Shown here piece after piece: positions 36,656-47,985 of a DNA stretch of 64,000 nt (within the stretch, counting starts at the first letter, position 1; every line of letters begins with the position of its first letter). The notes under the pieces are model-generated. The model was not told the origin of the DNA and ran no database searches. It saw only the letters and a list, made by a program, of their open reading frames with translations. The position numbers were made by a program, and so were the translations under genes. Source of the stretch: Pyrocephalus nanus. Its lineage: Eukaryota > Chordata > Aves > Passeriformes > Tyrannidae. The stretch lies in contig CM076266.1 of NCBI GenBank assembly GCA_038380795.1, positions 40,632,425 through 40,696,424 on the forward strand, read 5' to 3'.

Positions 36656-37814
36656 TCTTTCCAGTAATGCTAATTAGGTTTATTATTAGCATGGGAAAAG
36701 TGTTATTGCAGGTCTTCTGCTGGGTGGTCAGATCTTGTCTACTGAAAGATAAATAGTATATTTTTATAGGATGACAGGCTAGACGACCCCTCTCTGGCAA
36801 AGGTCATGTGAAAGTAACACTATCGTAGCAAGTGTCTATTTGAGGATTTGCAAAAAACCCAAGCACCTTTCCTATAGGCATACTCACAGTTTGTTTTCTA
36901 AAGCACCTGGAACAAGTAAAAAGAAATGAGTAGGACAAGAGCTTGGAGGGCCCACATGAACAGCAATATCTACTTGCAGGGTAAGTAAGTGGCTGTCCCA
37001 GCTGAAGGTTCCCAACTGTTACATGGTTTGAGCTTTTCCAGATTTCAAACTATAAATCAGATATTTCCAGCTAGATCACCAAATTACTAAACTGTGTTAC
37101 ACAAGAAAAAGTATTCAGCACTCTGCTAAGAAGCAGTCAAAATCTTCTGACATTCTCAGCTTGCACCCACAGAAAAGGAATAATTCCCACTGCAAAGTGA
37201 TGGACGAATAGAAGACCTGACATGTAAGGGACTCTGAAGAGGACAATCAAGGTAACTGAAATTCAGAGAAAAATAAATCTTACTGTCAAGCGAAATACAT
37301 TATGATGAAACATTATAAGTTCAGATGTAAAAAATACAAATGTGAAATAAGCTTTGTTAAAACAAACACAATCTGTCTTTTCAGAGATGTGACTCAAGCT
37401 TGTCTATCAATAGTTTTCCTCTCTTCCCTCCTCCCTCCTATTTCCCTCTTGAAACAACAGTTTTGTTTGCAGTTTGTGTTTTGTCACTCCAAGTTTTTAT
37501 GGGACAATCTCCTGCCCAGTATCTCTGCTGGGTTGCTCTACATTCATCAGTGACTGCTCCATTGCTGATATCCTGGTGTGAACAAGTTCACACAAATGGA
37601 AAACAACAGGTCTTTGTCATTAAAAGCAGAGAGCAGCGCACACTTAGGGCACTGTGGAAGGTTAGGTGCAGAAATAGATATCAGAATGTGGCAAGAAAGA
37701 AAAGGGCAGCTGACCAAGCAGCAGAAGATAAGTCGTAAGAAACTGTAGAGATGCCTGTCTCCAATGTGTAAGGGCAGAGGACTTCAGTTTGAATGTTGTG
37801 GACATCCAGTGGTA

Positions 37815-38045
37815 ATTTATAGAATCATAGAATGGTTTGGATTGGAAGGAACCTCAAAGATCATCCAGTTCCAACCTTCCTGCCATTGGCAAGAACACCC
37901 TTCACTACACCATGCTGTTCAAAGACCCATCCAATCTGGCTTCGAATACTTCCAGGGGTGGGGTATCCACAACTTATCTGGGCAACCTGTTCCAGGGTTT
38001 CACTACCTTCATTTGAAATGAACCTATGGTAAAAACCCATGTCTT
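37815..38045 (-). mobile_element. CR1 LINE 3' tail
   Basis: The antisense CR1 3' end starts with ATAGAATCATAGAATGG and runs through AACCTCAAAGATCATCCAG and GGGCAACCTGTTCCAGGG. Only about 230 bases are left. It is a typical short avian CR1 fragment. Confidence 0.92.
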
Positions 38046-38319
38046 GTTCAAGATACACAGATTGTATGTTTTACTCAACTTGTGATCTAGCATTAGCACT
38101 TGAAGAGGACTCTGGTGAAATCAGATTAAATGATGATGCAGGAAAAAAATAAGGAGTGTTTAGTGAAGATCCACAGTTGGGAGTGGGATAAAAAAGATTG
38201 TAAGGACACTTCTAGCTTATGAAAGAGGAGAATAAAGGGTTACACCTGAAGTAATTGTATGGAAAACAGAAATATAAAAGGGAAAGTCTTTTGTGATCCT
38301 TTGAGTTTCATTGTGTGCA

Positions 38320-39080
38320 CGCTTGGCTGAAATGAGCCAGGTTTAAACTCTAGGCCGCAAAATTTTTACTGCGAGGATAACTAATCATTGGAATTAAAAT
38401 AATCAATTTCTGTAATCATAAAAAAGCCACAGTAAAACTCTTGTTAGTGTTAACTCTTTAACCACTTTTATTTTTTAAAGGAAATAAAATGTAGTCTAGG
38501 CAGAAATTAGTTTAAGGTACTCCCTGGTGCATAGTTTGGAGGTAATCACAGCAGTCTCCTACAGTGAGTTTACTCTGAATCTATGTAGAGAAGCCATCAA
38601 GCTACACAACTGCAAAATTATCTGATTGCTGGAGGCTGTAGGACATTGTAATCTGTATTTAATATTTCAAACCCTATGAGAGCTAGAAGAGGCTGACTCT
38701 GAACTCACTGATCTGTTCCAGTGAGGCCCACCATCAGCCCATGCTGAGATATTTTTTTGGTAATTAGATTTGAGTGGGTTATTCATTTACTCTTAGATGT
38801 TTGCATAATAAATTTGAAATATGTTTGATTTATTCCTTGATTATTTGGTGAAAGTACAAAGTCTGAGAAAAATCAATTTTTTGCCAGTTTTGTTGACTCA
38901 CTAATTTAATTAATCAAAATATTTCTTAAATCAAATGCTGACTTCTGCATAACTTTATTTTCATGTCAGTGAAGGATCATGTTTAGCCTTTTTTTCAAGC
39001 CTGATTCATCGCCCATTGAAATTTATAGGAGCCATTCATTAGCTGTGATGAGCTTTGAAATGGGTCCCTTGTGAAACTGA
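38320..39080. promoter_or_regulatory. candidate noncoding regulatory stretch downstream of SP8
   Basis: This is an AT-rich, repeat-poor stretch between two CR1 copies, with many ATTA/TAAT cores (such as CTAATCATTGG near 38,382 and TAATTTAATTAATC near 38,903). It is a low-confidence candidate for long-range control of SP8, based on composition only. Confidence 0.22.
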
Positions 39081-39254
39081 CTGCTCAGATAAGAACAGAT
39101 GCAATCATATTTGGATTTTTAAACCATACAGCTTGAACTTGAATTGTTTGCATTCAGGTCCAAGTGTGCTGACTTAGAAAAAGAGATAATTGTAACAGTT
39201 AAATGTGTCTGCCTACTAACTTCCTCTGATTGCTTTGCCATGAATCCCTTATGC

Positions 39255-40060
39255 TAAGAGATGCATAAATGGAATTCTGCAAGAGTTTGCCCTGGTTGTA
39301 TTATATTCAATATTTTCATTAATGACCTAGATGGGGAGAAGAGCATGCCTATTAAATTTCCAGAAAATGTCAAGTTGAGAAAGACTGGATGCTGGAGGAC
39401 AGGATTAGAATTCAAAATTACCTTGACTAACTGGATAAATTGTCTGAAAAAATAGGGTGATATTCAATAAAAACATGTTCTAGGAACTAAACTCAGTGGG
39501 GTGTGACCAGTTGCACAAGTACAGTCTGTGGGCTAACCACAATGACTGACTTGGTGGTATTTTTATGGAAAAGAAGGTATGAGTTTATGATTAAATTAAA
39601 TCTTGACACACATCAAGAGTGTCTTGCTGTTACAAAACACCCTCCTGACATACACTAGGCAGGAATACAGGTTACAAAACATGGCACATAATCCTTCTGC
39701 TCTGCTCAGTACTGTGAATGCTTCAGCTGGAGTTTGCTACCTGGCTTTGGGCAAAACATTTCATGAAGGGTGTGTGCCAGCTGGAAAATGTCCATCAGAA
39801 AACAATAACAATGAACAGCAAATGTGATTTAGGTTACATATCAGGGCACAAAACAGTCCTTTCAACAAGAAGAGTGAAGCAGAGGTTGCTGATAAGATTG
39901 CTGATAATAAGAAATTGTCAGCACTGAAAATCTTAAAGAGCTATTTGAACAAGCATTTTTAGTGAATGACACTGATATAGGTGATCCTGCCTTGAGGATG
40001 TACAAGGTGATCTTCTTGGGTCTCTTCCAGCCCTTTGGTTCAGGAAGGCTTATGCTGGGT
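39255..40060 (+). mobile_element. ancient CR1 LINE copy, strongly diverged
   Basis: The 5' part retains the reverse-transcriptase string NIFINDLDG and a following KFPENVKL (family: KFADDTKL). Further along are patches matching CR1 ORF2 (CTGGAGGACAGGATTAGAAT near 39,392; CAGCTGGAGTTTGCTACC near 39,724) and a 3' end near 40,020-40,045 (TCTCTTCCAGCCCTTTGG). Divergence and internal gaps indicate an old insertion. It is not coding. Confidence 0.75.
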
Positions 40061-40364
40061 GACTGTGTCCAGCAGACGTGAAGAGTCACCTTGCTCACAC
40101 CTATGAGTTAGTGAATGACTTTAGATTTGTCCAAACTCATCTTAAAAAGGAAGATTTTAAAACTTCACTCCATGGACCTACTTTTATGCAGAAAGTCTTT
40201 TTGGCCTTTTCTTTTCCTGATGTAAATGGTGGCTTGTTTCAGCCCTCTGTGACTGTCAGCCTGGGACCACTGCTGTTGCCAGCTGTCAGGTCTTGCTTTT
40301 AATTCTACACTTGCTGGAAGTCTTCACACTTGGTTTTAAGGTACTTTAAAGTTAGAAATAGTTA

Positions 40365-40485
40365 GCAGTAATACAGATTTACACAATGAGAAACTGAAGT
40401 ATGGAATGCAAACCTTTAGGGTATCCAGGGATAGACAATTCAGGACCAGAATACAAATCTCTAACAATGACCTGTAGCTGTTTAA
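40365..40485 (+). mobile_element. MIR/CORE-SINE-like ancient repeat
   Basis: A second weak SINE core is present: ACAATGAGAAACTGAAGTATGG followed by GGACCAGAATACAAATCTCT. It matches the 3' half of MIR-like elements. It is old and diverged. Confidence 0.4.
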
Positions 40486-43400
40486 ATAGGGACTGAAAAT
40501 GGTTAAAGGACTAAATATTAACTTAAATTTGAATTAAGCCAAGCTGCAGTGTGAAACTGGAACAAACTATTTTACAGATTTTAATTTGTTAATTTGAGCT
40601 TCTGAATCAGGTCCACCACTACAGACCTCTGTCCCAAGAGTAAAGTTTAATGATTTAAGCCTCCTCTTACAAAAATTACATAAAACCTAGAACAACAATT
40701 TAAGATTATACAGCTAATTAATTATATCTGTCACTGTTAGTTCTGACAGAGTCTACTCAGTTGCATATTTTATGGAGGAGGAAAAGAGGGAGTAAACACT
40801 TGAGTGAAAAGCTGAATAATTGTCCACAGCCACATTCATATTCAGCTAAATGTAAGAAATATGCATTTATTCTCTGAAGGCAAATATACTCACCAGGTTG
40901 AAAGACTCCTGGTCCTAAATAGGACTTATGTACCATGAAAAAAATTTGTAAAACCACCACGTCAGACAACTCCCTTTTAATACTAACTGCTCTTTTTTTT
41001 TTCTTCCCCTTCTGACAGCTCATTTCCAAAGAAGACATCAAGCTAGTGATGTTTTATGGCAGTGTTTGTGAATTTACTGAATTAAAATATGCTTCATGTC
41101 TTGCCATTGCTGTTGGTGAATTCTTATTATTTTTTCATTGGTAACAAGAATAACTGTGCTTGTTGCTGGTGATGGTTGGTAGATGATTATAATGCAGGTT
41201 CTTCTGTTCTGGGCAAAGGTGAGAGCTTGTTCCACCATCTGAAGGAAAATAAGAGAAGTTATAATGTGTCTACATGGTCAGGCAAGTGAAATGAGTTTGG
41301 AAGGCTCTGAAATGCAGCTCTGGATATGCAAATTTAGGTAAATTAAGACTTATGGGATCTATTTCTGTGAGTCTGCAAAGCATCTCTGTGTAGCATATCT
41401 GTCATTGACTAAGGAAACTGTGCTTTTCTGGGTCTGCTTTACCAGGTAGGTTGCACAGATTCAGGATCTTAATATAATGCCTCTCACATCTGATAACTCT
41501 CTGTTGGCAAAATCTGTTATTGTACTGACAGCACCCTTCTACCACATGGACGGGAAGAACACAGGCTACTTCATGAAGCTGAGTCTAACAAGCCAAATCA
41601 GTTGAGTTTGATTCAAATAGTCATTGTCTAATCCACATAAAATTGAGGTTTACAGAGCACTGAGAGGGCACAAAGCAATACCAAAAAAGGTGCTCTTAGT
41701 CCTTTATATGATGGGATATATTGTAAAGTAACAAACAGGCCCCCTTGCTCTTTCCCCTAAGGTTAAGCAGCTGTGCTGTCTCAGTGCTGCCACTTCATCA
41801 ATTATATCTTACGAATATCAGGTCTGAAATTTCCTGTTACAGGCAAAACCTGAAGGGTTTGTCTACCCAGAGAAATTTACTGCCAGAACTATAACTGCCT
41901 TCATGGATACACTTATTCCTTCCACCCCCATGGGGAATTACAGCGATATAGTTAAGCTGGTAAATTTTCCTATTTAGGCAGGCCCAGACATCTCAAGAAA
42001 CACTACTGAATTAAATATTTCTCCTGGAGGAGTAGTATATATACATACTTTCACCAGGTTTTGGCCATACCCACACACACAGCAAACAAGACAAAGACAC
42101 AACTACCTGCTGTTGTGTTACAAGGATGATTTTTCCTGCCATATTCTGACAGGATTCATTCATCCTGCAAACCTCAGCCCAGCTTTGAGCAGCACAACTC
42201 TCTGTGACCCTGGGCCAAATTTTGTGAAGCAAAAACCTCTTAGAGGAACATCTGCAAATCTTTTTCCTCCCAGAAAACGTAAGTCTATACTGTGTAGTAA
42301 AATTGTTAGGAGATAAAATATGGGTAATTATCTACTGAGAGTTATTCTACCTTTTTTGCAGGAGGACTAGAATCTGGTGCTAATCCCATACTCCTGTTTT
42401 TCAGCCTATATGTGTGTTGGAGAAATAGTTGGGTTCAGCACTACATATGTGCTGAAAGAGGGATTTTAGACTAATAGCAGAAGATGCATTAAAATGGCTT
42501 TTTGTTACCTATTTACTTCTACAAATATTCATAGAGGCAACAACTTATCTCACTGAAAACCACAGTAATTTGTTTTGTAAGATATAAGGTATAAGAGGAA
42601 CACATAGGCCCTTATGTCATCATAAACTATGAATAGAGTGCTACTCTGTGGGAATTTAGGGCCTAAGTATCTTGAGTATAACTAGGTTGTCCACCCAGAA
42701 ACAGTCTTTCAAGAATTATAGTTGGGACACACAATGCACACCTTGCTTCTCTAACATCTGCTCATATGATGATCAGAAATCCTTGGGCCAAAAGTCTGAC
42801 TCTCAAGGTATTACCTAGAGCTTTGTGATGCTGAAGAAATGGATGGCTGTTCTTCTGTGTTGCTTTTACCAACTTTTGCTGGATTTTAAAGGTTTTTGGC
42901 ATGTACTGGGTCAACCATATTTTAAGATTTAAACACCTGTCTTAGTTCAAACAAAACCCCCCAAATACTCAGAAATTCTCCCTAAGTATTCTGAAAAAAA
43001 AAAAAAGAGTTAAGAGTTTGTACAATATGATTTATATCCAAGACTTATTTGAACTGTTGTACTGTTACAGGAGAGTGGATGTGTTCAGATAAACTCTAAA
43101 ACATCAAAGAATACTACTGTGAAAGAAGGGAGTGAAGTATCTACTTGTATTAAAATGGCAGTTAGCAGGCTCCAACAAAGTCTATGGTGGTTTTAAAAAA
43201 TTCCTGAGCACTTAGTTTCATCAGTTCATAACAACATCTCAGGCATTGGTTTGCTTTTATGAGGATGGCTGTAATTTCTCTCCATTCAAGGACAAGATGA
43301 TGGCAAAGTGCAAACAGATACAAGTGACAGATAAAACAACATTTTCCAGGATTTTAGTTTGAGCTCAAAACCTGTTATTGCCCCAGGACCCCAAGGGCAG

Positions 43401-44933
43401 CCTTGTCTCTGGGACTGGGAAAGACATGGTGACTGGGAGCCCCAGGAGGCGTTTCAGATTTTTGCCATGGTGGCAGAGGGCTGCAGAAACTTCCCCTGAA
43501 CTAGTTTACAGCCTGAATTTTACCTTGGTGATGCTGTACCTGCATCAGGACTGCTGGCAGGCAGGTTGGCAGGGAAAGGGCCTGGGATGGTAAGGCCTGG
43601 AAAGCCATGTGAATCTGTGGGGAACATGGGGTGGGGATGGGCAAGAAGCCACAGGGTTGATTTGGTCAGTGCTAATGAGAGATCCCCCATGATAATGGCC
43701 CAGTGTGGGCAGATGACTGGAGTGCCTGAGAGTCGGGGTTACTGGTGCAGGCATGGGGCTTAGTAATGCTGCCTCATCCTTTGATTTTAAAAAAGAGGAA
43801 CAAAATTATTTCTTATTTAAAACAACATATCCAACACCAGATGATTGACTTTCAGGACAAATGAGGACAAAAAAGTGAATTTCAGAAGCTTTCATTTCAA
43901 TAATCAGCTAATACAAACACATTCCTGCTCACCAGTGGCCTCTCTCTTGTGTTGAGCTGATCTGCTGTGCTCTGTCCACTGATGTAATTCTCTTCCCTGG
44001 CTCTGGGTGGTCATATTGCTCCGATATACATCTCTGTCTGGAACAAGGTATGTTTATGTTTAGCGTTTAAAGTCTTTTAATACAGCAAACTTCTCTGCCA
44101 GTCACCCCTCCTCTTGGGGAACTATTTACATTTTTTCATCATCTGCCCTTAAGATCTGTCTCACCTACACTGCCAATATCTTCCCAGATATAACTAGCAT
44201 ATATGATTAAGCACAACAAGAGTAAATACATTTTACTGCCAGCAGAATGACACCAGAATCAGACTGGATCCAGAAATGTGTCATCCACTGAAAAGCCTTG
44301 GATAAAAATGCAGAATGTGTCTGGAGTTCCAATTTCTCAGTTTAAAATAACTTTCTACATATTTTACTAATTACTACAAAATGCAAAGCTGTAACAGATG
44401 CCTGAAGAGGGGATAAATAAACACTGACAAGCTGAGAAAGCTTTTTTTAGGTAGTTTCAGTTTAATGGTAAAGTCCTTAGCAATGCATACTTCATATTTT
44501 CCTGAAAAAGGTTTAAATCCTTTCCTCTAGCCCCCAATTTACTTGTGTGCTTGACACATTATGTGCTGTAACAGCACTTCCAGGCATATTTTGGATGAGC
44601 AAATATATTGGGATCATGATTGTAGTGAGTTTAAAGGTTATGGCTGGTTTGACTCAGTAAAGATCTATCAGGCCTTGACACCTCTTCTCTATATGCCATC
44701 TGTGTCAAGCATATCATGATGTGCATGGTCTTGGAGACAGAAGTTTGGTATCAGAGACATGGTCATTTTCCAGGTTTTCAATATTGTAACACAATTTTGT
44801 GATAGGTCCTGGGAAAAGCTTAACAGATTTTGATCAAACAAACACCTGGTTCCAATTAAAAATGAGAGGAGAATTCCTTGGAACAGTTCTTTATTTTGCA
44901 AGTTCACTGTGGCAAATCTTGGCATGTGTCACA
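40486..44933. other. intergenic, with one GC-richer island
   Basis: No gene is supported. The exception in composition is 43,378-43,765, which is clearly richer in G and lies in AT-rich flanks. It has open frames on both strands but no recognised protein or repeat family. Confidence 0.45.
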
Positions 44934-46745
44934 ATCACAGAATCACCAACGCTGGAAGAGACCTCCAAGATCATGTAGTCGAAGTGTTAACTCAGCACCA
45001 CCATAATCACCCTTAAACCTTATCCCCAAGTGCCACATCCAAACACCTTTTGAACACTTCCAGAGATGGTGGTGTCACTACCTCCCTTGGCAACTTATTC
45101 CAATAGCAAACCACTCCTTCAGTGAAATCTTTTTTTCTACTACGTAATCTGAAGTTCTACTGGTGCAACCTAAGGCCATTTCCTCTTGTCGTGTCGCTTG
45201 AGACATGGTAGAAGAGACTGACCCCTGCCTGGCTACAACCTCCTTTCAGGTAGTTGTAGAGAGAAATGAGGTCCCATGGAGCCTCCTCTTCTCCAGATTA
45301 AATAACCCCAGTTCTCAGCTGCTCCTTGTAAGACTTGTGCTCCTGACCCTTCATTAGCTCCACTGCCCTTCCCTGGACAGACTCCAGGACCTCAATGTCT
45401 TTCTTGTAGTGAAGGGCCCACAATTGAATACAGGATGTGAAGTGTGGCCTCACTAGTGCCAAGTACAAGAGGACAATCATTGCCCATGTCCTGCTGGTCT
45501 CACTATTGTTGCTACAGGCCAGGATGCCATTGGCCTTCTTGACTACCCGGACACACTGCTGGCTCGTATCCAGCCAGTTGTCAACCTGCACTGTGAACTC
45601 CCTTCCTGTTGACCAGCTCTCAAGCCACTCTTCCCAAAGGCTGTAGCACTGCAGGGGAGGTGGTTGTGATCCAAGAGCAATACCCGTAATTTTGCCTTCT
45701 TGAAAATCATGCAGTCCTCAGCCCATCAATCCATGCTGCGAAAGACCCCTTTAGGGAGTCTTCCTACCTTAGGTGACAGATCAATATTCTCACCTAACAT
45801 GGTGACATCTGTGAACTTACTGAGGATGCATTGATCTCCTCGGCTAAATCATCAGTAAAGTTATTAAACATGACTGACCCCAACACTGAGCCCTGGGGAA
45901 CACCACTAGTGACCAGCCACCAACGGTGCTTATTTCCATTCACTGGGCGCAACCAGCCAGCCAGTTTTTCACCCAGTAAAGACTACATCTGTCCAAGCCA
46001 TGAACAGCCAGATTCTCCAGGAGAATGCCATGGGAGGTGATGTCAAACACTTTACCAAAGTCTAGATAGGCCACATCCACAGTCTTTGCCTAATCTAAAT
46101 GGGTCACCCTGTCATAGAAGGAGATCAGGTTGGTAAAGTAGGCCCTGCCATTCATAAGACTGTGTTTACTGGGCCTGATTACCTGATTGTCCTGCTAATG
46201 ATGTGAGATGGCACTCAGGATAATCTCCTCCATAACCTTCCTTGGTACTGAGGTCAGGCTGACAAACCTGTAGTTCCCTAGATCATCCTTCTGACCCTTC
46301 TTATAGATAGGCACTATATTTGCTAATTTCCAGTCAATTAGAACTTCTCCAGATAACCAGAGCTGCTGGGAAATGAATGAAAGTGGCGTGACAAGCTTTT
46401 TTGACAACTCTCTTATTACTCTCGGGTGAATCCTTCCTGGACTCATAGACTTGTGGGTGTTTAATTGGCATAGCATGTCACTAAACATTTCCTCCTGGAT
46501 TATGGGGATTTCATTCAGCTTCCAGTCACCAACTTCCAGCTCTTGGAGCTAAGTATCCTGAAGACAACTGTTTTTGGTACTAAATACTGAGGCAAAGAAG
46601 GCATAAAGTACCTTAGCTTTTTCCTCATATCCTTATGCTACAATATCCTCTGCCTCTAGCAAAGGATGGAGACTTCACTTAGCCCTCCTTTTGCTGCCAA
46701 TGTATTTATAGAAATATTTTTTTCCTTTAACCTCAGTGGCCAAAT
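44934..46745 (-). mobile_element. CR1 LINE, 5'-truncated, with decayed ORF2
   Basis: This non-LTR retrotransposon copy runs on the - strand and ends (its 3' end) near 44,934 in the usual antisense CACAGAATCA tail. About 1.8 kb remains, from just after the endonuclease region onward. Reverse-transcriptase signatures can be read: HKSMSPGRIHPRVIREL then WKLANIVPIYKKG and NYRFVSLTSVP (46,195-46,488), and downstream ANGILACSNNSETSR then LVRPHFTSCIQLWA (45,298-45,591). Stops and frameshifts break the frame throughout, so the copy is inactive. Confidence 0.92.
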
Positions 46746-47435
46746 TATGTACCAATTTTATCGCAAAAGGCTGTTGCTGAAATTGGGGCTGAAGTGTTTT
46801 GAGAGAGTCTCTGGTGTTTTAAAGAATACAGATGCAAACTAGAATTTATTTCCTTCCATCAGAAGGTTATTTATCTTTGTGACAGTGAAATATTTTCCAA
46901 GATATTAAGGGAGGTGTAAATCTGCACGCTCTTAATAAACACATTTATGTTTATTAATTTATATGACTTGCATGAAAACACCCTTCACATTCAGTCTCAC
47001 ATGAATAATTAGATACACTCTCAATCTGAGTCCTTCAGGATGGGGGAAACTCAGAAAATCCAGATTGAATCCTTATCAGGATGCACCTATCTCAGCCCTA
47101 TTCTAAATATTTCTATAATACTTATTATTTAGAAACATTAATCAATTGTGAAAACTCAACATCATCTCCATTTGAAGAGACAGGGAGTTCTGTAGATGCG
47201 ACAGCTTTACTAGTAGATGTGGGTCATATATGTAGGGAGATCCTGTGCACAGTAAGGTGCACCTTACACAGACTGTGCACAAGTGGAAACTCATAATATC
47301 GCCTAATGTTTTCCACTGCTTTTATCAGGCAGCTTGTATAAGAAGCGATGAATTATCATTCAGGTACAAATGGCTGGTTGGTGAAAACTTGAAAATACAT
47401 TTTTTTAATACAGAGGATCCACCACTACAGATTTG

Positions 47436-47985
47436 CTCTTATGAAACCCCCACCTGGAGTATTGCATCCAGCTCTGGAGCCCTCAGCCAGGAAAGACATG
47501 GACAAATTGGAGCAGATCCAGAGGGGGATCACCAAAATGAGCAGAGGGCTGGAATACATTTCCTGTGAGGACAGGCTGAGAGAGTTGGAGTTGGTCAGCC
47601 TGAAGAGGAGAAAGCTCTGGGGAGACCTTAGAGCTTTTCAGGACTTAAAGGGGGCTTATAAGAAAGATGGTGACAAAGTTTTAAGTAAGGTCTGTAGCAA
47701 TAGGACAGAAGGGAATATTTTTTAACTAAAAGAGGGTAGATTCAGACAAGTTATAAGGAAGAAGTATTTTACGATGAGGGTGGTAGAACACTGGAACAGG
47801 TTGCCAGAGAGGTGGTGGATACCTCATCCCTGGAAACATTCAAAGTCAGGTAGGAAGGGGCTTTGAGCAATATGATCTACTTGGAAATAACCCTGCTCAT
47901 TGCATGGGAATTGGACTAGATGACCATAAAAGTCCCTTCCAACCCAAACTATTCTATGACTCTATAATTCTGTAATCCCTTGGTT
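47436..47985 (+). mobile_element. CR1 LINE 3' fragment
   Basis: Start and orientation follow from decayed CR1 ORF2/3' UTR strings: CACCTGGAGTATTGCATCC near 47,450, CTGAAGAGGAGAAAG near 47,601, GGAACAGGTTGCCAGAG near 47,793, and the 3' tail with TTCTATGACTCTATAATTC near 47,952. It lies 0.7 kb from the inverted 1.8-kb copy. It is not coding. Confidence 0.92.

Larger units (their letters stand above)
31131..37814. other. intergenic, nothing recognised
   Basis: The GC-rich patches fade after about 32.1 kb, and the DNA then becomes plain AT-rich sequence. I see only low-complexity runs. No gene, RNA gene or clear mobile element could be supported. Confidence 0.5.
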
